From DAISIL01 sp036822015 (lineage in GTDB: Bacteria > Bacteroidota > Bacteroidia > Cytophagales > Bernardetiaceae), in contig DAISIL010000006.1 in NCBI GenBank assembly GCA_036822015.1, forward strand, positions 1 to 64,000: DNA of 64,000 bases. The letters run 5' to 3'. The notes beneath the pieces were generated by a model. The model did not search any database and was not told the DNA's origin. It saw nothing but the letters and a program-made list of their open reading frames with translations. Both the position numbers and the translations under genes were made by a program. The number at the start of each line of letters is the position of its first letter. Positions within the stretch are counted from its first letter, which is position 1. Below, in pieces: positions 53,827-62,239 of the stretch.

Positions 53827-54942
53827 ATGAATCAACCCTATACCTTTGATCGCCTGGTACGTCTCCTGATCGGAATTGGTACGGTACTTTTCCTGATCTG
53901 GCTCCTGGACTACCTAAGTACCGTCTTGATTCCCTTTGCGGTGGCTTTGTTGCTGGCCTATCTGCTCGATCCGATGGTATCTTTCTTTGAGCGCAAGATC
54001 AAATCCCGAAGTGCGGCTATCTTTTTGAGCCTCTTTATCGTAACGGCGAGCTTGGGCGGGCTTACACTGATTTTGATACCGCTGGTGGGTTACGAAATCC
54101 AGCACATGAGTCGGTTGATCCAGCAGTTTATCAGCGATAAAGGTTTGAAAGAACGGCTGGCTGAGTATTTCCCCGACGATCTGAACGCCTACTTGCGGGA
54201 GTTGCTCTCGGCGGAGGAGTTACAGGCATTTTTTCAGAACAACGAACTGATGAGCGTCTTCACCAAAGCCGCCCAAAACATTCTGCCCGAGCTATGGGGG
54301 GTCTTTTCGGGTTCCATCAACGTCGTGATGGGCTTGCTTGGCTTGACGATCATTTTGCTCTACGTGGTCTTTATCTTGATCGACTATCGCCGCATCTCCG
54401 AAGCCTGGACGGACTACCTCCCCGAGCAGTACCGTGGCCCCGTCAAGCGCATCCTCGGCGATTTGACCCAGGCGATGAACAGCTATTTCCGGGCCCAGGC
54501 TTTGGTGGCCGGTATCGTGGGGGTGCTGTTTGCGCTGGGTTTTTGGTTGATTGGTCTGCCGCTTGGTATTGGTCTGGGCTTGTTCATCGGATTGCTCAAC
54601 ATGGTGCCTTACCTCCAAACGCTCGGCATCGTGCCGGCTTTCTTTTTGGCCCTGATGTACTCCCTCGAAAACAACGAAAGTTTTTGGGTGATAGCGGGGC
54701 TAGTGCTGCTTGTCTTTGTGGTGGTGCAGGCGATTCAAGAGGCCATTTTGGTTCCCAAGATCATGGGCGACGTAACGGGACTCAACCCGGCTGTCATCTT
54801 GCTTTCGCTCTCAATTTGGGGTAAGGTATTGGGTTTGTTGGGCTTACTGATCGCCATCCCGATGACCTATCTGCTCGTTTCGTACTACAAACGCTTCATC
54901 GACGGCAAGAGCATCACCAAAAAAACAGGACTGATGGAGTAG
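53827..54942 (+). CDS. AI-2E-family transporter (TqsA/PerM-like permease)
   Basis: About 371 residues with about eight membrane helices. The pattern is two N-terminal helices, a long extracytoplasmic helical region (QHMSRLIQQFISDKGLKER), then four to five helices including VNVVMGLLGLTIILLYVV and GIGLGLFIGLLNMVPYLQTLGIVPA, the block typical of the family. Substrates in this family range from autoinducer-2 to sodium/proton exchange, so function is open. The ATG at 53827 is chosen; a TTG nine bases upstream lies within the promoter. It is convergent with the methylase gene. Confidence 0.9.
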   Translation: MNQPYTFDRLVRLLIGIGTVLFLIWLLDYLSTVLIPFAVALLLAYLLDPMVSFFERKIKSRSAAIFLSLFIVTASLGGLTLILIPLVGYEIQHMSRLIQQFISDKGLKERLAEYFPDDLNAYLRELLSAEELQAFFQNNELMSVFTKAAQNILPELWGVFSGSINVVMGLLGLTIILLYVVFILIDYRRISEAWTDYLPEQYRGPVKRILGDLTQAMNSYFRAQALVAGIVGVLFALGFWLIGLPLGIGLGLFIGLLNMVPYLQTLGIVPAFFLALMYSLENNESFWVIAGLVLLVFVVVQAIQEAILVPKIMGDVTGLNPAVILLSLSIWGKVLGLLGLLIAIPMTYLLVSYYKRFIDGKSITKKTGLME

Positions 54943-54962
54943 GGAGGGCTTCTTGTCCTGCT

Positions 54963-55931
54963 TTATTTTTGTATGCGTCGATTTCTGATGATGATTCTAA
55001 AATATGGACACTTTCCGTTTATTGCTAAATCTTTTCCATCATTTCCTTTTCTAAATTTAATTATCTCGAATTGCTCGGGGTTGAACTTATGTAGAAAAGT
55101 TATCGGAACGCCCATACAACCTTCGTAGTCCGATGGAATGTCCTGTGTTTTATCGACATTTACTCCATCGTAATTATCATATTTTGGATATTTAGATTCA
55201 TTGCCAAAGTATTTTTTCAGAAGGGTTATATCTTCGTGGCGTTTAAAATTATCTAAGTTAGTGAACCACAAACAATTATTTGGAGATATTATTCTATTTC
55301 CATATTCATCTACACGCGCCTCCGTTCCGTAAAGCTCGTAGTGTTCTGGAACAATAAATCCTGAAATACCTCTTCCAAGATGTACACCTAACCAAGCCTT
55401 GTTCTCTTTAATTAGCTTGAAAATTTCTTTGTATGTAATGGCATTGATATTGCCGATGATTAAAAATTTTTTATTGTATCTAACTAATTGAGATACGTAA
55501 GCTCTGAATAGTGAAAATGGAGGATTAGTAACTACAATATCGCATCGCTTTAATAATTGAATGCTTTCGGCACTTCTAAAGTCTCCATTGCCTTTCAAAG
55601 GGGTGATGTTCATTAGATCAGATGTATTATCTCCGGTATATTCAAAGAAAAAACCTTTTTCAGTTTTTTCAGTGTCAAATAAGTGATTTTCTTGTTGGCT
55701 ATAACAAGCGGTTATTATTTTTTTTAATCCTAATTGCTCAAAGTTGGAGTAAAAGTATTTAAAAAAGTTACTGCTCCGGGGATCATCACAGTTACAATAA
55801 ACTACTTTGTTTTTGAAATAATTTTTATAATATTGTAACTCATTTTCAATATCTAAAAGTTGTGTATAAAACTCATCGCTTTTAGAGCTTTTAGCCTGAT
55901 GAAGTAATTTATTTGTTGCGTTTCTTGCCAT
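54963..55931 (-). CDS. EcoRI-type adenine DNA methyltransferase
   Basis: 322 residues. The opening MARNATNKLLHQAKSSKSDE, VVYCNCDDPRSSNFFKYF, the catalytic DIVVTNPPFSLFRAYV (NPPF), AWLGVHLGRGISGFIVPEHY, ISPNNCLWFTNLD, and GVPITFLHKFNPEQFEII match the sequence of M.EcoRI block for block. M.EcoRI methylates the second adenine of GAATTC. The protein protects against the adjacent endonuclease. It lies downstream of the endonuclease gene by 29 nt, the same order as in the EcoRI system. Confidence 0.95.
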   Translation of the reverse strand: MARNATNKLLHQAKSSKSDEFYTQLLDIENELQYYKNYFKNKVVYCNCDDPRSSNFFKYFYSNFEQLGLKKIITACYSQQENHLFDTEKTEKGFFFEYTGDNTSDLMNITPLKGNGDFRSAESIQLLKRCDIVVTNPPFSLFRAYVSQLVRYNKKFLIIGNINAITYKEIFKLIKENKAWLGVHLGRGISGFIVPEHYELYGTEARVDEYGNRIISPNNCLWFTNLDNFKRHEDITLLKKYFGNESKYPKYDNYDGVNVDKTQDIPSDYEGCMGVPITFLHKFNPEQFEIIKFRKGNDGKDLAINGKCPYFRIIIRNRRIQK

Positions 55932-55960
55932 TTTTATATTCTGTTGGTTTTAGTGGTCAT

Positions 55961-56779
55961 TTAATTAGGTAAATCATCTTTCAATACATTGAGAGAAGTT
56001 TTGGCAATTTTAATCATAATTGATAGCATTTCTTTAGCTCTCCATTTTTCTCCATTACCTTGTGTGTAAACAGAAACTGATTGAAGCATTATTGTTTTGT
56101 CTTTGTGTTGGACAAACTTGTTTTCGCACAAATTGGAATTAATTGGCATTCCATAGCTTGCAGCTGTCAGTCTGTCTAATCTATTTAGCATTCCTGAATT
56201 GTATTCAAGTGTTACCATTCTCCCGTCAGGTCTTTCAACGGAAACAGTCTCGGTTAAAAAATTTGAGCCTTCTAAAAACAAGACATAAGGAAAGTGAGAT
56301 TCAGAGAGCATAAGATTAGCCATTTCTGATATGTTTTTATGTGATCGTTCAATAGCATTTCCAGCGGACATCAAGTCTTGATTATTGCTCTTACCAACTA
56401 ACTTGCCTTTTTTGATATTCTCAATGTCTTTTCCTTGATGTTTAGCTTCTGATACTAAAATTATTCTCCAATTTCCGTTATCGTCTTTTACCTCGATTAT
56501 TCCCCCATCTGGCTTGATGCTTGAATTTGAGACAAAAAGCATTTGTCCTAATTCTGGATCAATCTTCCTTAATGCTTCGTTTATCTCCTCTTTTTTTATG
56601 CTTGTTCTGTATCGGAAAGTTAATTGCGGAAACTCTTTTTCAAGCGTTTTAATGACAACATGTGAAATTTCTCCAACCGTTAAGTCGTGTAATTTTGCCT
56701 CATCACCAAATATTCCTATTACACCTTTCGATGTTTTATGTTGTTTTGCTAGTCTTGTTGATTGATTTCGCTTAGCCAT
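55961..56779 (-). CDS. EcoRI-type restriction endonuclease
   Basis: 272 residues, close in length and sequence to R.EcoRI. The catalytic motif is intact: Asp in SSIKPDGGIIEVKDDNGNW, Glu and Lys in LVSEAKHQGKDI. The DNA-recognition segment SAGNAIERSHKNISEMANLM and NRLDRLTAASYGMPINSN retain the residues known to read GAATTC. Cleavage of GAATTC is therefore predicted. The first residues MAKRNQSTRLAKQHKTSKGV resemble the EcoRI N-terminal arm. It is upstream of the methylase on the same strand. Confidence 0.95.
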   Translation of the reverse strand: MAKRNQSTRLAKQHKTSKGVIGIFGDEAKLHDLTVGEISHVVIKTLEKEFPQLTFRYRTSIKKEEINEALRKIDPELGQMLFVSNSSIKPDGGIIEVKDDNGNWRIILVSEAKHQGKDIENIKKGKLVGKSNNQDLMSAGNAIERSHKNISEMANLMLSESHFPYVLFLEGSNFLTETVSVERPDGRMVTLEYNSGMLNRLDRLTAASYGMPINSNLCENKFVQHKDKTIMLQSVSVYTQGNGEKWRAKEMLSIMIKIAKTSLNVLKDDLPN

Positions 56780-56814
56780 ATTGTAAATCCTGCATTATCC
56801 TCCACTCACCCCCA

Positions 56815-56822
56815 CAAAGATA
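56815..56822 (-). promoter_or_regulatory. -7 element upstream of the endonuclease gene
   Basis: On the minus strand TATCTTTG matches TAnnTTTG, about 36 nt upstream of the endonuclease ATG. It lies outside the 11-mer at 56788-56798, so a host promoter might drive the restriction genes. Confidence 0.5.
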
Positions 56823-56863
56823 CACTTTCTTTTGGTCGATACGAGTTTTACGGTGTTTTTTCC

Positions 56864-56871
56864 TATCTTTG
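56864..56871 (+). promoter_or_regulatory. -7 element for the aspartate kinase gene
   Basis: TATCTTTG matches TAnnTTTG, 35 nt before ATG 56907. It is divergent from the endonuclease promoter. Confidence 0.6.
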
Positions 56872-56906
56872 CTGCCTTTTTGTTTGATGTCAGAACATTT
56901 AGCCTC

Positions 56907-58305
56907 ATGCGTGTATTCAAATTTGGTGGGGCATCCATCCGAGATGCCCAGGCGGTGCGCCATATCGCCACCTTGATTCAGGATCATTTAGCAGAGCAAA
57001 CGCCCTTGCTGATCGTTGTCTCGGCGATGGGTAAGACTACCAATGCCCTGGAAGACCTCCTGCAAGCCTATCTCCAACAAGACCCCAGCTGGGAAACCCA
57101 ACTCGAAAAAATCAAAAGCGATCACCTGGCTATCGTCGAAGAACTCTTTGAAGACCGTGAGGCGACCGTCTTTTTGGTACTCGAGCGGCTCTTCTTTCAG
57201 CTCCGCGAGACCCTCGGATACCCCATCTCTAATTACGACATGGTTGAATACTATGAAAAGATGAATTCCAACGTGCATCGAGGTGCGCATACCCTTAGTC
57301 GCATGGCTACCACTATCTTTGAAGAAAGTCGAGATACCATTGCNNNNNNNNNNCGACAAAAAATACGATCAGATTATTTCCTTCGGGGAGATCATCGCCT
57401 CTAATATCGTAGCGCGTTACCTCCAACAACTGTACAAAAGTTGCCTTTGGGTGGATGCCCGCAAGTTCATCCAGACGGACGAGAACTGGCGCGAAGGACG
57501 CATCGACTGGGCCTGGTCGGAGCGGCTCATGCAAAGCGAACTGATGCCTATTCTGGAAAAGTTCTTTGTCGTTACACAGGGCTTTTTGGGTGGAACCATC
57601 GGCGGCAAAACAACTACCCTCGGACGAGAAGGCTCTGATTTTAGTGCGGCTGTTTTTGCTTACTGCCTTCGCGCACAATCCGTTACGGTATGGAAAGACG
57701 TTTCGGGGATATTCAATGCTGATCCTAAGCAGTTTCCCGAAGCTCGTTTGTTCACACAAATTTCGTATCAGGAGGCTGCCGAGATGACCTACTACGGGGC
57801 ATCCGTGATCCATCCCAAGACCATACGTCCACTGGCCAAACGCGGCATCTCCCTACACGTCCGTTCCTTCGTCGAACCCACCCGTACGGGTACGCAAATT
57901 GGTGCCGTCGAGACACTGCCCGAGCAGCCCTGCTTGATTACAAAGAAAAATCAGGCTTTTGTCATCTTCCGCAAAAAAGACCTAGCCTCCATCAGCCAGC
58001 GCGAGATGGTGGACATCCTCAACGAAGCCGCCCGCCTCAACATCAAAATCAACTTGATGCAAAATGCGGCCACTGCCCTGGCTTTCAGCACCAACTATGA
58101 CCCGCATCACCTGGCGCAGCTCCAGGAGGAGTTTCGCCTTCGGGATGCCTTCGAGATCAGCGTAGAGCAGGGCTTAGAAATTCTGACCCTCAAAAACTAC
58201 GATGCCCAGACCCTTGCCCGCTATGCCCACATGGAAGGGGAGGTCTTGCGGCAAAGTTATCGCCGTAACTGCCACATCTTGTATCGCCGACCCGAAAAAA
58301 AATAG
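56907..58305 (+). CDS. lysC: Aspartate kinase (interrupted by an assembly gap)
   Basis: Monofunctional aspartokinase, the first step to lysine, methionine and threonine. N-terminal MRVFKFGGASIRDAQAV (KFGG phosphate loop) and LIVVSAMGKTTNALEDLL, then after the gap DQIISFGEIIASNIVARYL, FLGGTIGGKTTTLGREGSDFSA and SGIFNADPKQF. The C-terminal 120 residues are two ACT-type regulatory domains (QAFVIFRKKDLASIS, LMQNAATALAFST). Ten N at 57344-57353 break the frame by one base, an artefact of the gap length. ATG 56907 is preferred to the upstream ATG. Confidence 0.95.
57344..57353. other. Scaffold gap inside aspartate kinase
   Basis: Ten N separate EESRDTIA from DKKYDQIISFGE. The reading frame differs by one base across it, as expected from an arbitrary gap length. 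Confidence 0.9.
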
Positions 58306-58437
58306 CCCAAACCCGTCCCACAGAGAAAACCACAAGAATAGTGTTCACTCCCGAACAGGACTTTCCGTTCCCGAACACCAAAAGTGGATCGTTGTATTCA
58401 AAAAATTCTGATATTCAGTCATTTAGGTAAGTTGGCA

Positions 58438-58445
58438 TAGCTTTG
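58438..58445 (+). promoter_or_regulatory. -7 element for the small secreted protein gene
   Basis: TAGCTTTG matches TAnnTTTG, about 50 nt before ATG 58495. The rest of the 189-bp intergenic stretch 58306-58494 shows no other feature. Confidence 0.6.
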
Positions 58446-58494
58446 GCAAACCGTACTACCAAACACGGAAACCAAATCATAACCAAGACATACC

Positions 58495-58827
58495 ATGAAA
58501 ACGATCCTCTTTTGCCTTTCTTTTTTGCTTTCGATCAGTGCTTTTGCTGCGCCTGTTCCCGTAGCCGATACCAGCGAAGTAAAGCCCTTCATCCTGACCA
58601 TCGACGTAGATCGTGGCGAGCAGATCCTGTTGAGTTATCAAAATGCAGATGCCGCTGTACAAATCACACTCCTGGAGGCCGAAGCCGGCATCGTGTACGT
58701 GGAGCGCGTCGAGCAAACCGATTACTTGCACCGCTTTGACCCCCAAAACTTACCCGCAGGCAACTACACGCTACTGGTTGAGTATGACGGCAAAACGATC
58801 AATACCCATCGTTTTGTTCTAGACTAA
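58495..58827 (+). CDS. Small secreted beta-sandwich protein (DUF3244-like)
   Basis: 110 residues. Signal peptide (MKTILFCLSFLLSISAFAAP) and a single small beta domain ending in LPAGNYTLLVEYDGKTINTHRFVLD. This ending resembles the last strands of DUF3244 proteins and of T9SS sorting domains (G-x-Y-x-L...G), but it is too short for a typical cargo. Function unknown. Monocistronic between its own promoter and a strong terminator. Confidence 0.75.
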   Translation: MKTILFCLSFLLSISAFAAPVPVADTSEVKPFILTIDVDRGEQILLSYQNADAAVQITLLEAEAGIVYVERVEQTDYLHRFDPQNLPAGNYTLLVEYDGKTINTHRFVLD

Positions 58828-58880
58828 CCTCGCCGCAGGAACATTTACGCATCCCCAATCGCGTTTTCGCTGGTGCAAAC

Positions 58881-58911
58881 AAAAGCCATTCTCTCCCGAA
58901 TGGCTTTTTTT
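58881..58911 (+). terminator. Intrinsic terminator
   Basis: AAAAGCCATTC (58881-58891), loop TCTCCC, GAATGGCTTTT (58898-58908) and a T-run. Perfect 11-bp stem. Confidence 0.93.
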
Positions 58912-58935
58912 GTGCCTTGTTCCATCTTTTTTTGG

Positions 58936-58943
58936 TACTTTTG
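58936..58943 (+). promoter_or_regulatory. -7 element for rodA
   Basis: TACTTTTG matches TAnnTTTG and ends five bases before ATG 58949. Transcription would start at or next to the start codon, implying a leaderless mRNA. Confidence 0.6.
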
Positions 58944-58948
58944 ACAGC

Positions 58949-60502
58949 ATGTTTGATCGTCCTTCGATACGCAAAGACCTTGACTGGCTCACCGTAGGTA
59001 TGTATGTCCTACTGGTGGGTTTGGGATGGCTTACCATCTTTTCATCGCTCTATGAGTTGGGAGGCACGAATCCTTTTGCTTTTGATAGCCTTCGAGAGGC
59101 TTCACAAACGGTGTACGTCAAGCAACTGATCTGGATTACTTTGGCGGCCCTGCTCGCCTGGGCGGTTCTTTCTTTGGATGCTTATTTTTTGGCCCAAACG
59201 GCTTATGTCAGTTATGGGATCATGTTGGTATTGCTGGTGCTTGTTCTGGTGGTCGGTAAGGAGGTCAAGGGGGCAAAGGCTTGGTTTGATTTGGGTTTTA
59301 TGCAGTTGCAGCCGGCCGAGTTTGCTAAGTTTGCTACTGCCTTAGCCCTGGCACGTTATCTGGGTACACCACAGGTACGGCTGATGCGCTTTCCTCATTT
59401 TTTGCTGGTGGGTTTGATTTTGCTGGTGCCAGTGGGTTTGATTTTGCTGGAAAACGAAACGGGTTCTGCACTGGTGTTTTTTGCTTTTGCGGTGGCTTTG
59501 TATCGGGAGGGATTGCCTGGAGGGTTGATGCTGGCTGGCTTGTCGGCGATTTTTCTTTTGATTGCCACCTTGCTTAATCTCAAAGACTTGTGGGTGCTTT
59601 TACAACAGTTGCTGTATTTTTGGGCGGGAATAGCCTTGCTGATGAGCGTGGGGGGCTACCTCAAAACGCGCCCTGACTATCGCCCGCCCTGGTATGTGCC
59701 GGCCCTTGAGTCGGGGGTTATTTTGTTGCTACTGGCAGGCTTCTGGATGTTTTTGCATCGGTCGGCTCTACCTGAAAGTCAGTTGGAGGATGCCATGAGC
59801 GATGTCCCTTTTGTGCAATTACCTGCTGCCCAGGCCTCCCTGCGCTGGATGATTGGGGGAGTAGGCGGCTTATTTTTGTTGTCCCTGGTCTTGATGCTGA
59901 TCTATAAAAAGACGTATAGCCGCTTTGTGTGGGTGTTTTTGTTGGCGATATTTTCGCTGTCTGTCGTTGGTGGACTTGATTTCTTTGTCAAGGGCGTTTT
60001 GCAGCCACACCAACAGCGACGTTTGCAGGTACTCATCAACCCGGACGCAGATACACAAGGAGCGGGCTATCACGTCGCCAACTCCAAAATGGCCATTGGA
60101 TCAGGGAGTTGGACAGGTAAAGGCTACCTCGAAGGTACCTTTACGAAGCTGCGCTACGTCCCCGATCAGCATACGGATTTTATTTTCTGTACCTTTGCCG
60201 AAGAGTGGGGCTGGATGGGTAGCTCGTTGCTGATGTTGCTCTTTGGGCTGTTTTTGTTGCGGCTTATCTACCTGGCCGAACGGCAGAGGTCCCGCTTTTC
60301 CCGTGTTTATGGCTACTGTGTGGTGTCGGTTTTTTTGTTTCACTTTATCATCAATATCGGCATGACCATGGGTCTAGTGCCTGTAATTGGGATACCTCTA
60401 CCCTTTTTTAGTTATGGGGGGTCTTCACTGTTTTCTTTTACTTTGTTGTTATTTATTTTTCTAAAACTCGATGTTTTTAGAAAACAAAAACTTATTCACT
60501 AA
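58949..60502 (+). CDS. rodA: Rod-shape-determining peptidoglycan polymerase RodA
   Basis: 517 residues with about ten membrane helices of the SEDS family. Signatures include DLGFMQLQPAEFAKFATALALARYL, LILLENETGSALVFF, IGSGSWTGKGYLEGT, FVPDQHTD-like RYVPDQHTDFIFCTFAEEWGW, and GLVPVIGIPLPFFSYGGSS. It polymerises glycan strands in the elongasome. It is longer than E. coli RodA because of an insertion (residues about 220-340), common in Bacteroidota. prs follows after 7 nt. Confidence 0.95.
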   Translation: MFDRPSIRKDLDWLTVGMYVLLVGLGWLTIFSSLYELGGTNPFAFDSLREASQTVYVKQLIWITLAALLAWAVLSLDAYFLAQTAYVSYGIMLVLLVLVLVVGKEVKGAKAWFDLGFMQLQPAEFAKFATALALARYLGTPQVRLMRFPHFLLVGLILLVPVGLILLENETGSALVFFAFAVALYREGLPGGLMLAGLSAIFLLIATLLNLKDLWVLLQQLLYFWAGIALLMSVGGYLKTRPDYRPPWYVPALESGVILLLLAGFWMFLHRSALPESQLEDAMSDVPFVQLPAAQASLRWMIGGVGGLFLLSLVLMLIYKKTYSRFVWVFLLAIFSLSVVGGLDFFVKGVLQPHQQRRLQVLINPDADTQGAGYHVANSKMAIGSGSWTGKGYLEGTFTKLRYVPDQHTDFIFCTFAEEWGWMGSSLLMLLFGLFLLRLIYLAERQRSRFSRVYGYCVVSVFLFHFIINIGMTMGLVPVIGIPLPFFSYGGSSLFSFTLLLFIFLKLDVFRKQKLIH

Positions 60503-60509
60503 AACTTCA

Positions 60510-61466
60510 ATGCCCGCTATGACTCCTTACGCCCACAGCCAAATGTCCGTCAAACTTTTTGCCGGATCGGGTTCTCATGTACTGGCCGAGAAAATCGCCA
60601 ACTCTTACGGCGATCCACTTGGCAGCATGAACCTTCGCCGCTTCAGTGATGGTGAGATTTCGGTTACTTTTGATGAATCCATTCGGGGGCATCACGTATT
60701 CCTGATTCAATCGACGTTTCCGCCCGCCGACAATATCCTGGAGTTATTGCTGATGATAGATGCCGCCCGACGGGCTTCGGCTGGCTACATCACCGTCGTA
60801 ACGCCCTACTTCGGTTATGCCCGTCAGGATCGCAAAGACCGCCCTCGGGTGGCCATTGCGGCTAAGCTAGTAGCCAACCTACTTTCTGCTTCGGGAGCTA
60901 ATCGTTTGATTACTTGTGATTTGCACGCAGGACAAATTCAAGGTTTCTTCGATATTCCGGTAGATCATCTCTACGGCAGTGCCGTTTTTTTGCCTTACAT
61001 CCAATCACTCCAGCTCGATAACCTCATCTTTGCCGCCCCTGATGTAGGTGGGGTAGCACGGGCCCGCGCCTATGCCGAACACATGCACGCCGAGATGGTC
61101 GTTTGTGATAAGCACCGCAAACGCGCCAACGAGATCGCTTCCATGCAGGTCATCGGCGACGTAGAGGGCATGAACGTCATCCTGGTCGATGATATGGTCG
61201 ATACAGCCGGCACGATCTGTAACGCAGCCCAGCTGCTCCGCGATAGGGGGGCAATTTCGGTACGCGCCATCGCTACGCATCCCGTGCTATCGGGACAGGC
61301 CTATGAACGCCTCGGCAAGTCGGTATTGGAAGAATTGGTTGTCCTGGATACGATTCCGCTTCGTGAGCCTCACGAAAAAGTCAAAGTCCTTTCGATTGCT
61401 GATATTTTTGCGAAGGCGATACGCAAGGTACACAGCTACGAGTCGGTGAGTTCTCTTTTCGTTTGA
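60510..61466 (+). CDS. prs: Ribose-phosphate pyrophosphokinase
   Basis: About 318 residues. Flag and active-site loops FAGSGSHVLAEKIA, DGEISVTFDESIRG, DRKDRPRVAIAAKLVANLL, the DLHAGQIQGFFDIPVDHLYG motif and PRPP loop VILVDDMVDTAGTI are intact. It makes PRPP for nucleotide, histidine and tryptophan synthesis. The upstream frame overlapping rodA is not family-like; ATG 60510 is chosen, and 60519 and 60543 are also possible. Confidence 0.96.
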   Translation: MPAMTPYAHSQMSVKLFAGSGSHVLAEKIANSYGDPLGSMNLRRFSDGEISVTFDESIRGHHVFLIQSTFPPADNILELLLMIDAARRASAGYITVVTPYFGYARQDRKDRPRVAIAAKLVANLLSASGANRLITCDLHAGQIQGFFDIPVDHLYGSAVFLPYIQSLQLDNLIFAAPDVGGVARARAYAEHMHAEMVVCDKHRKRANEIASMQVIGDVEGMNVILVDDMVDTAGTICNAAQLLRDRGAISVRAIATHPVLSGQAYERLGKSVLEELVVLDTIPLREPHEKVKVLSIADIFAKAIRKVHSYESVSSLFV

Positions 61467-61488
61467 TCGAAACAAAAAGGCGTGAATG

Positions 61489-61520
61489 TTTGGAATAATG
61501 AGATGGTTTACCTACCTTTG
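61489..61520 (+). promoter_or_regulatory. Promoter of rpsP
   Basis: TTTG (61489-61492), a 20-nt spacer and TACCTTTG (61513-61520), the best match to the phylum consensus in the window. The leader would be about 40 nt. Confidence 0.8.
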
Positions 61521-61565
61521 CAAGCCATTTCAATTATTCACTCATTTTTCTGACCCTTATTTTTC

Positions 61566-62117
61566 ATGCCAGTAAGAATTCGATTAGCTCGACGCGGCCG
61601 CAAAAAGAAACCCGTTTATGACGTGGTCGTGGCCAACTCACGTGCGCCACGGGATGGACGCTTCATCGAAAAAATTGGTGCGTATAACCCCCACACTTCG
61701 CCGGCCACCATCGACTTAGACGAAGCAGCCGCCCTCCGTTGGGTGCTTCAAGGTGCGCAACCTTCCGATACCGTCCTCCAAATGCTCCGCTATCGTGGGG
61801 TGATGCTGCGTAAGCATCTACAAATAGGTGTTCTCAAAGGAGCGATCTCCCAAGAAGATGCCGACCGACGTTACGAAGAGTGGCGAACGGAAAAAGATGC
61901 CAAAATCCGCGATCGCATCGCCCGTGAGTCCGGTGAAAAAGAATCCGAACGCAGAGCGCGTCTCGAAGCCGAAGCCCAGGTATCCCAGGCACGTGCCGCC
62001 GAACGACAAAAGCGACTGGAAGAAGCTGCCCTGGCCGCTGCCGCCGAAGCTGCCGCTGCTGCTGGCGAAGAAACTGCCGATGCCAACGAAGAAACCGAGC
62101 CAGAAACGACCGAGTAA
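61566..62117 (+). CDS. rpsP: 30S ribosomal protein S16
   Basis: 183 residues; the first 80 (MPVRIRLARRGRKKKPVYDV, RFIEKIGAYNPHT) are S16. The remaining 100 residues form a charged, alanine- and glutamate-rich helical extension (LEEAALAAAAEAAAAAGEE) that S16 of E. coli lacks but Bacteroidota often have. It contains one of the two GAATTC sites of the window. The usual neighbours rimM and trmD are not present. Confidence 0.95.
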   Translation: MPVRIRLARRGRKKKPVYDVVVANSRAPRDGRFIEKIGAYNPHTSPATIDLDEAAALRWVLQGAQPSDTVLQMLRYRGVMLRKHLQIGVLKGAISQEDADRRYEEWRTEKDAKIRDRIARESGEKESERRARLEAEAQVSQARAAERQKRLEEAALAAAAEAAAAAGEETADANEETEPETTE

Positions 62118-62143
62118 GCAGGCTTTACACCTAACCAAACAGG

Positions 62144-62187
62144 AAACCCTACGCAAAAGATCAAATAATCTTTGGGTAGGGTTTTTT
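62144..62187 (+). terminator. Intrinsic terminator of rpsP
   Basis: AAACCCTAC (62144-62152) pairs with GTAGGGTTT (62176-62184), with an inner stem (AAAGAT/ATCTTT) and a T-run after it. Confidence 0.85.
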
Positions 62188-62239
62188 GTTTAGAACGCTT
62201 TTTGCCTATTATGTAGGGAAACTTGTGCGACTTTTGACC

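Larger units (their letters stand above)
54956..56798. mobile_element. AT-rich restriction-modification island
   Basis: The segment is visibly poorer in GC than its neighbours (one 60-base line is 17% GC by hand count, another 37%) and carries only the EcoRI-type endonuclease and methylase genes. The near-identical 11-mers TCCTGCTTTAT (54956-54966) and TCCTGCATTAT (56788-56798) bracket it. No transposase or integrase is present. Acquisition by transfer is inferred. Confidence 0.6.

Noticed and set aside
54963..56779. Restriction genes as part of a prophage or integron
   Set aside because: There are no phage, integrase or recombination-site genes nearby; the island contains only the two genes.
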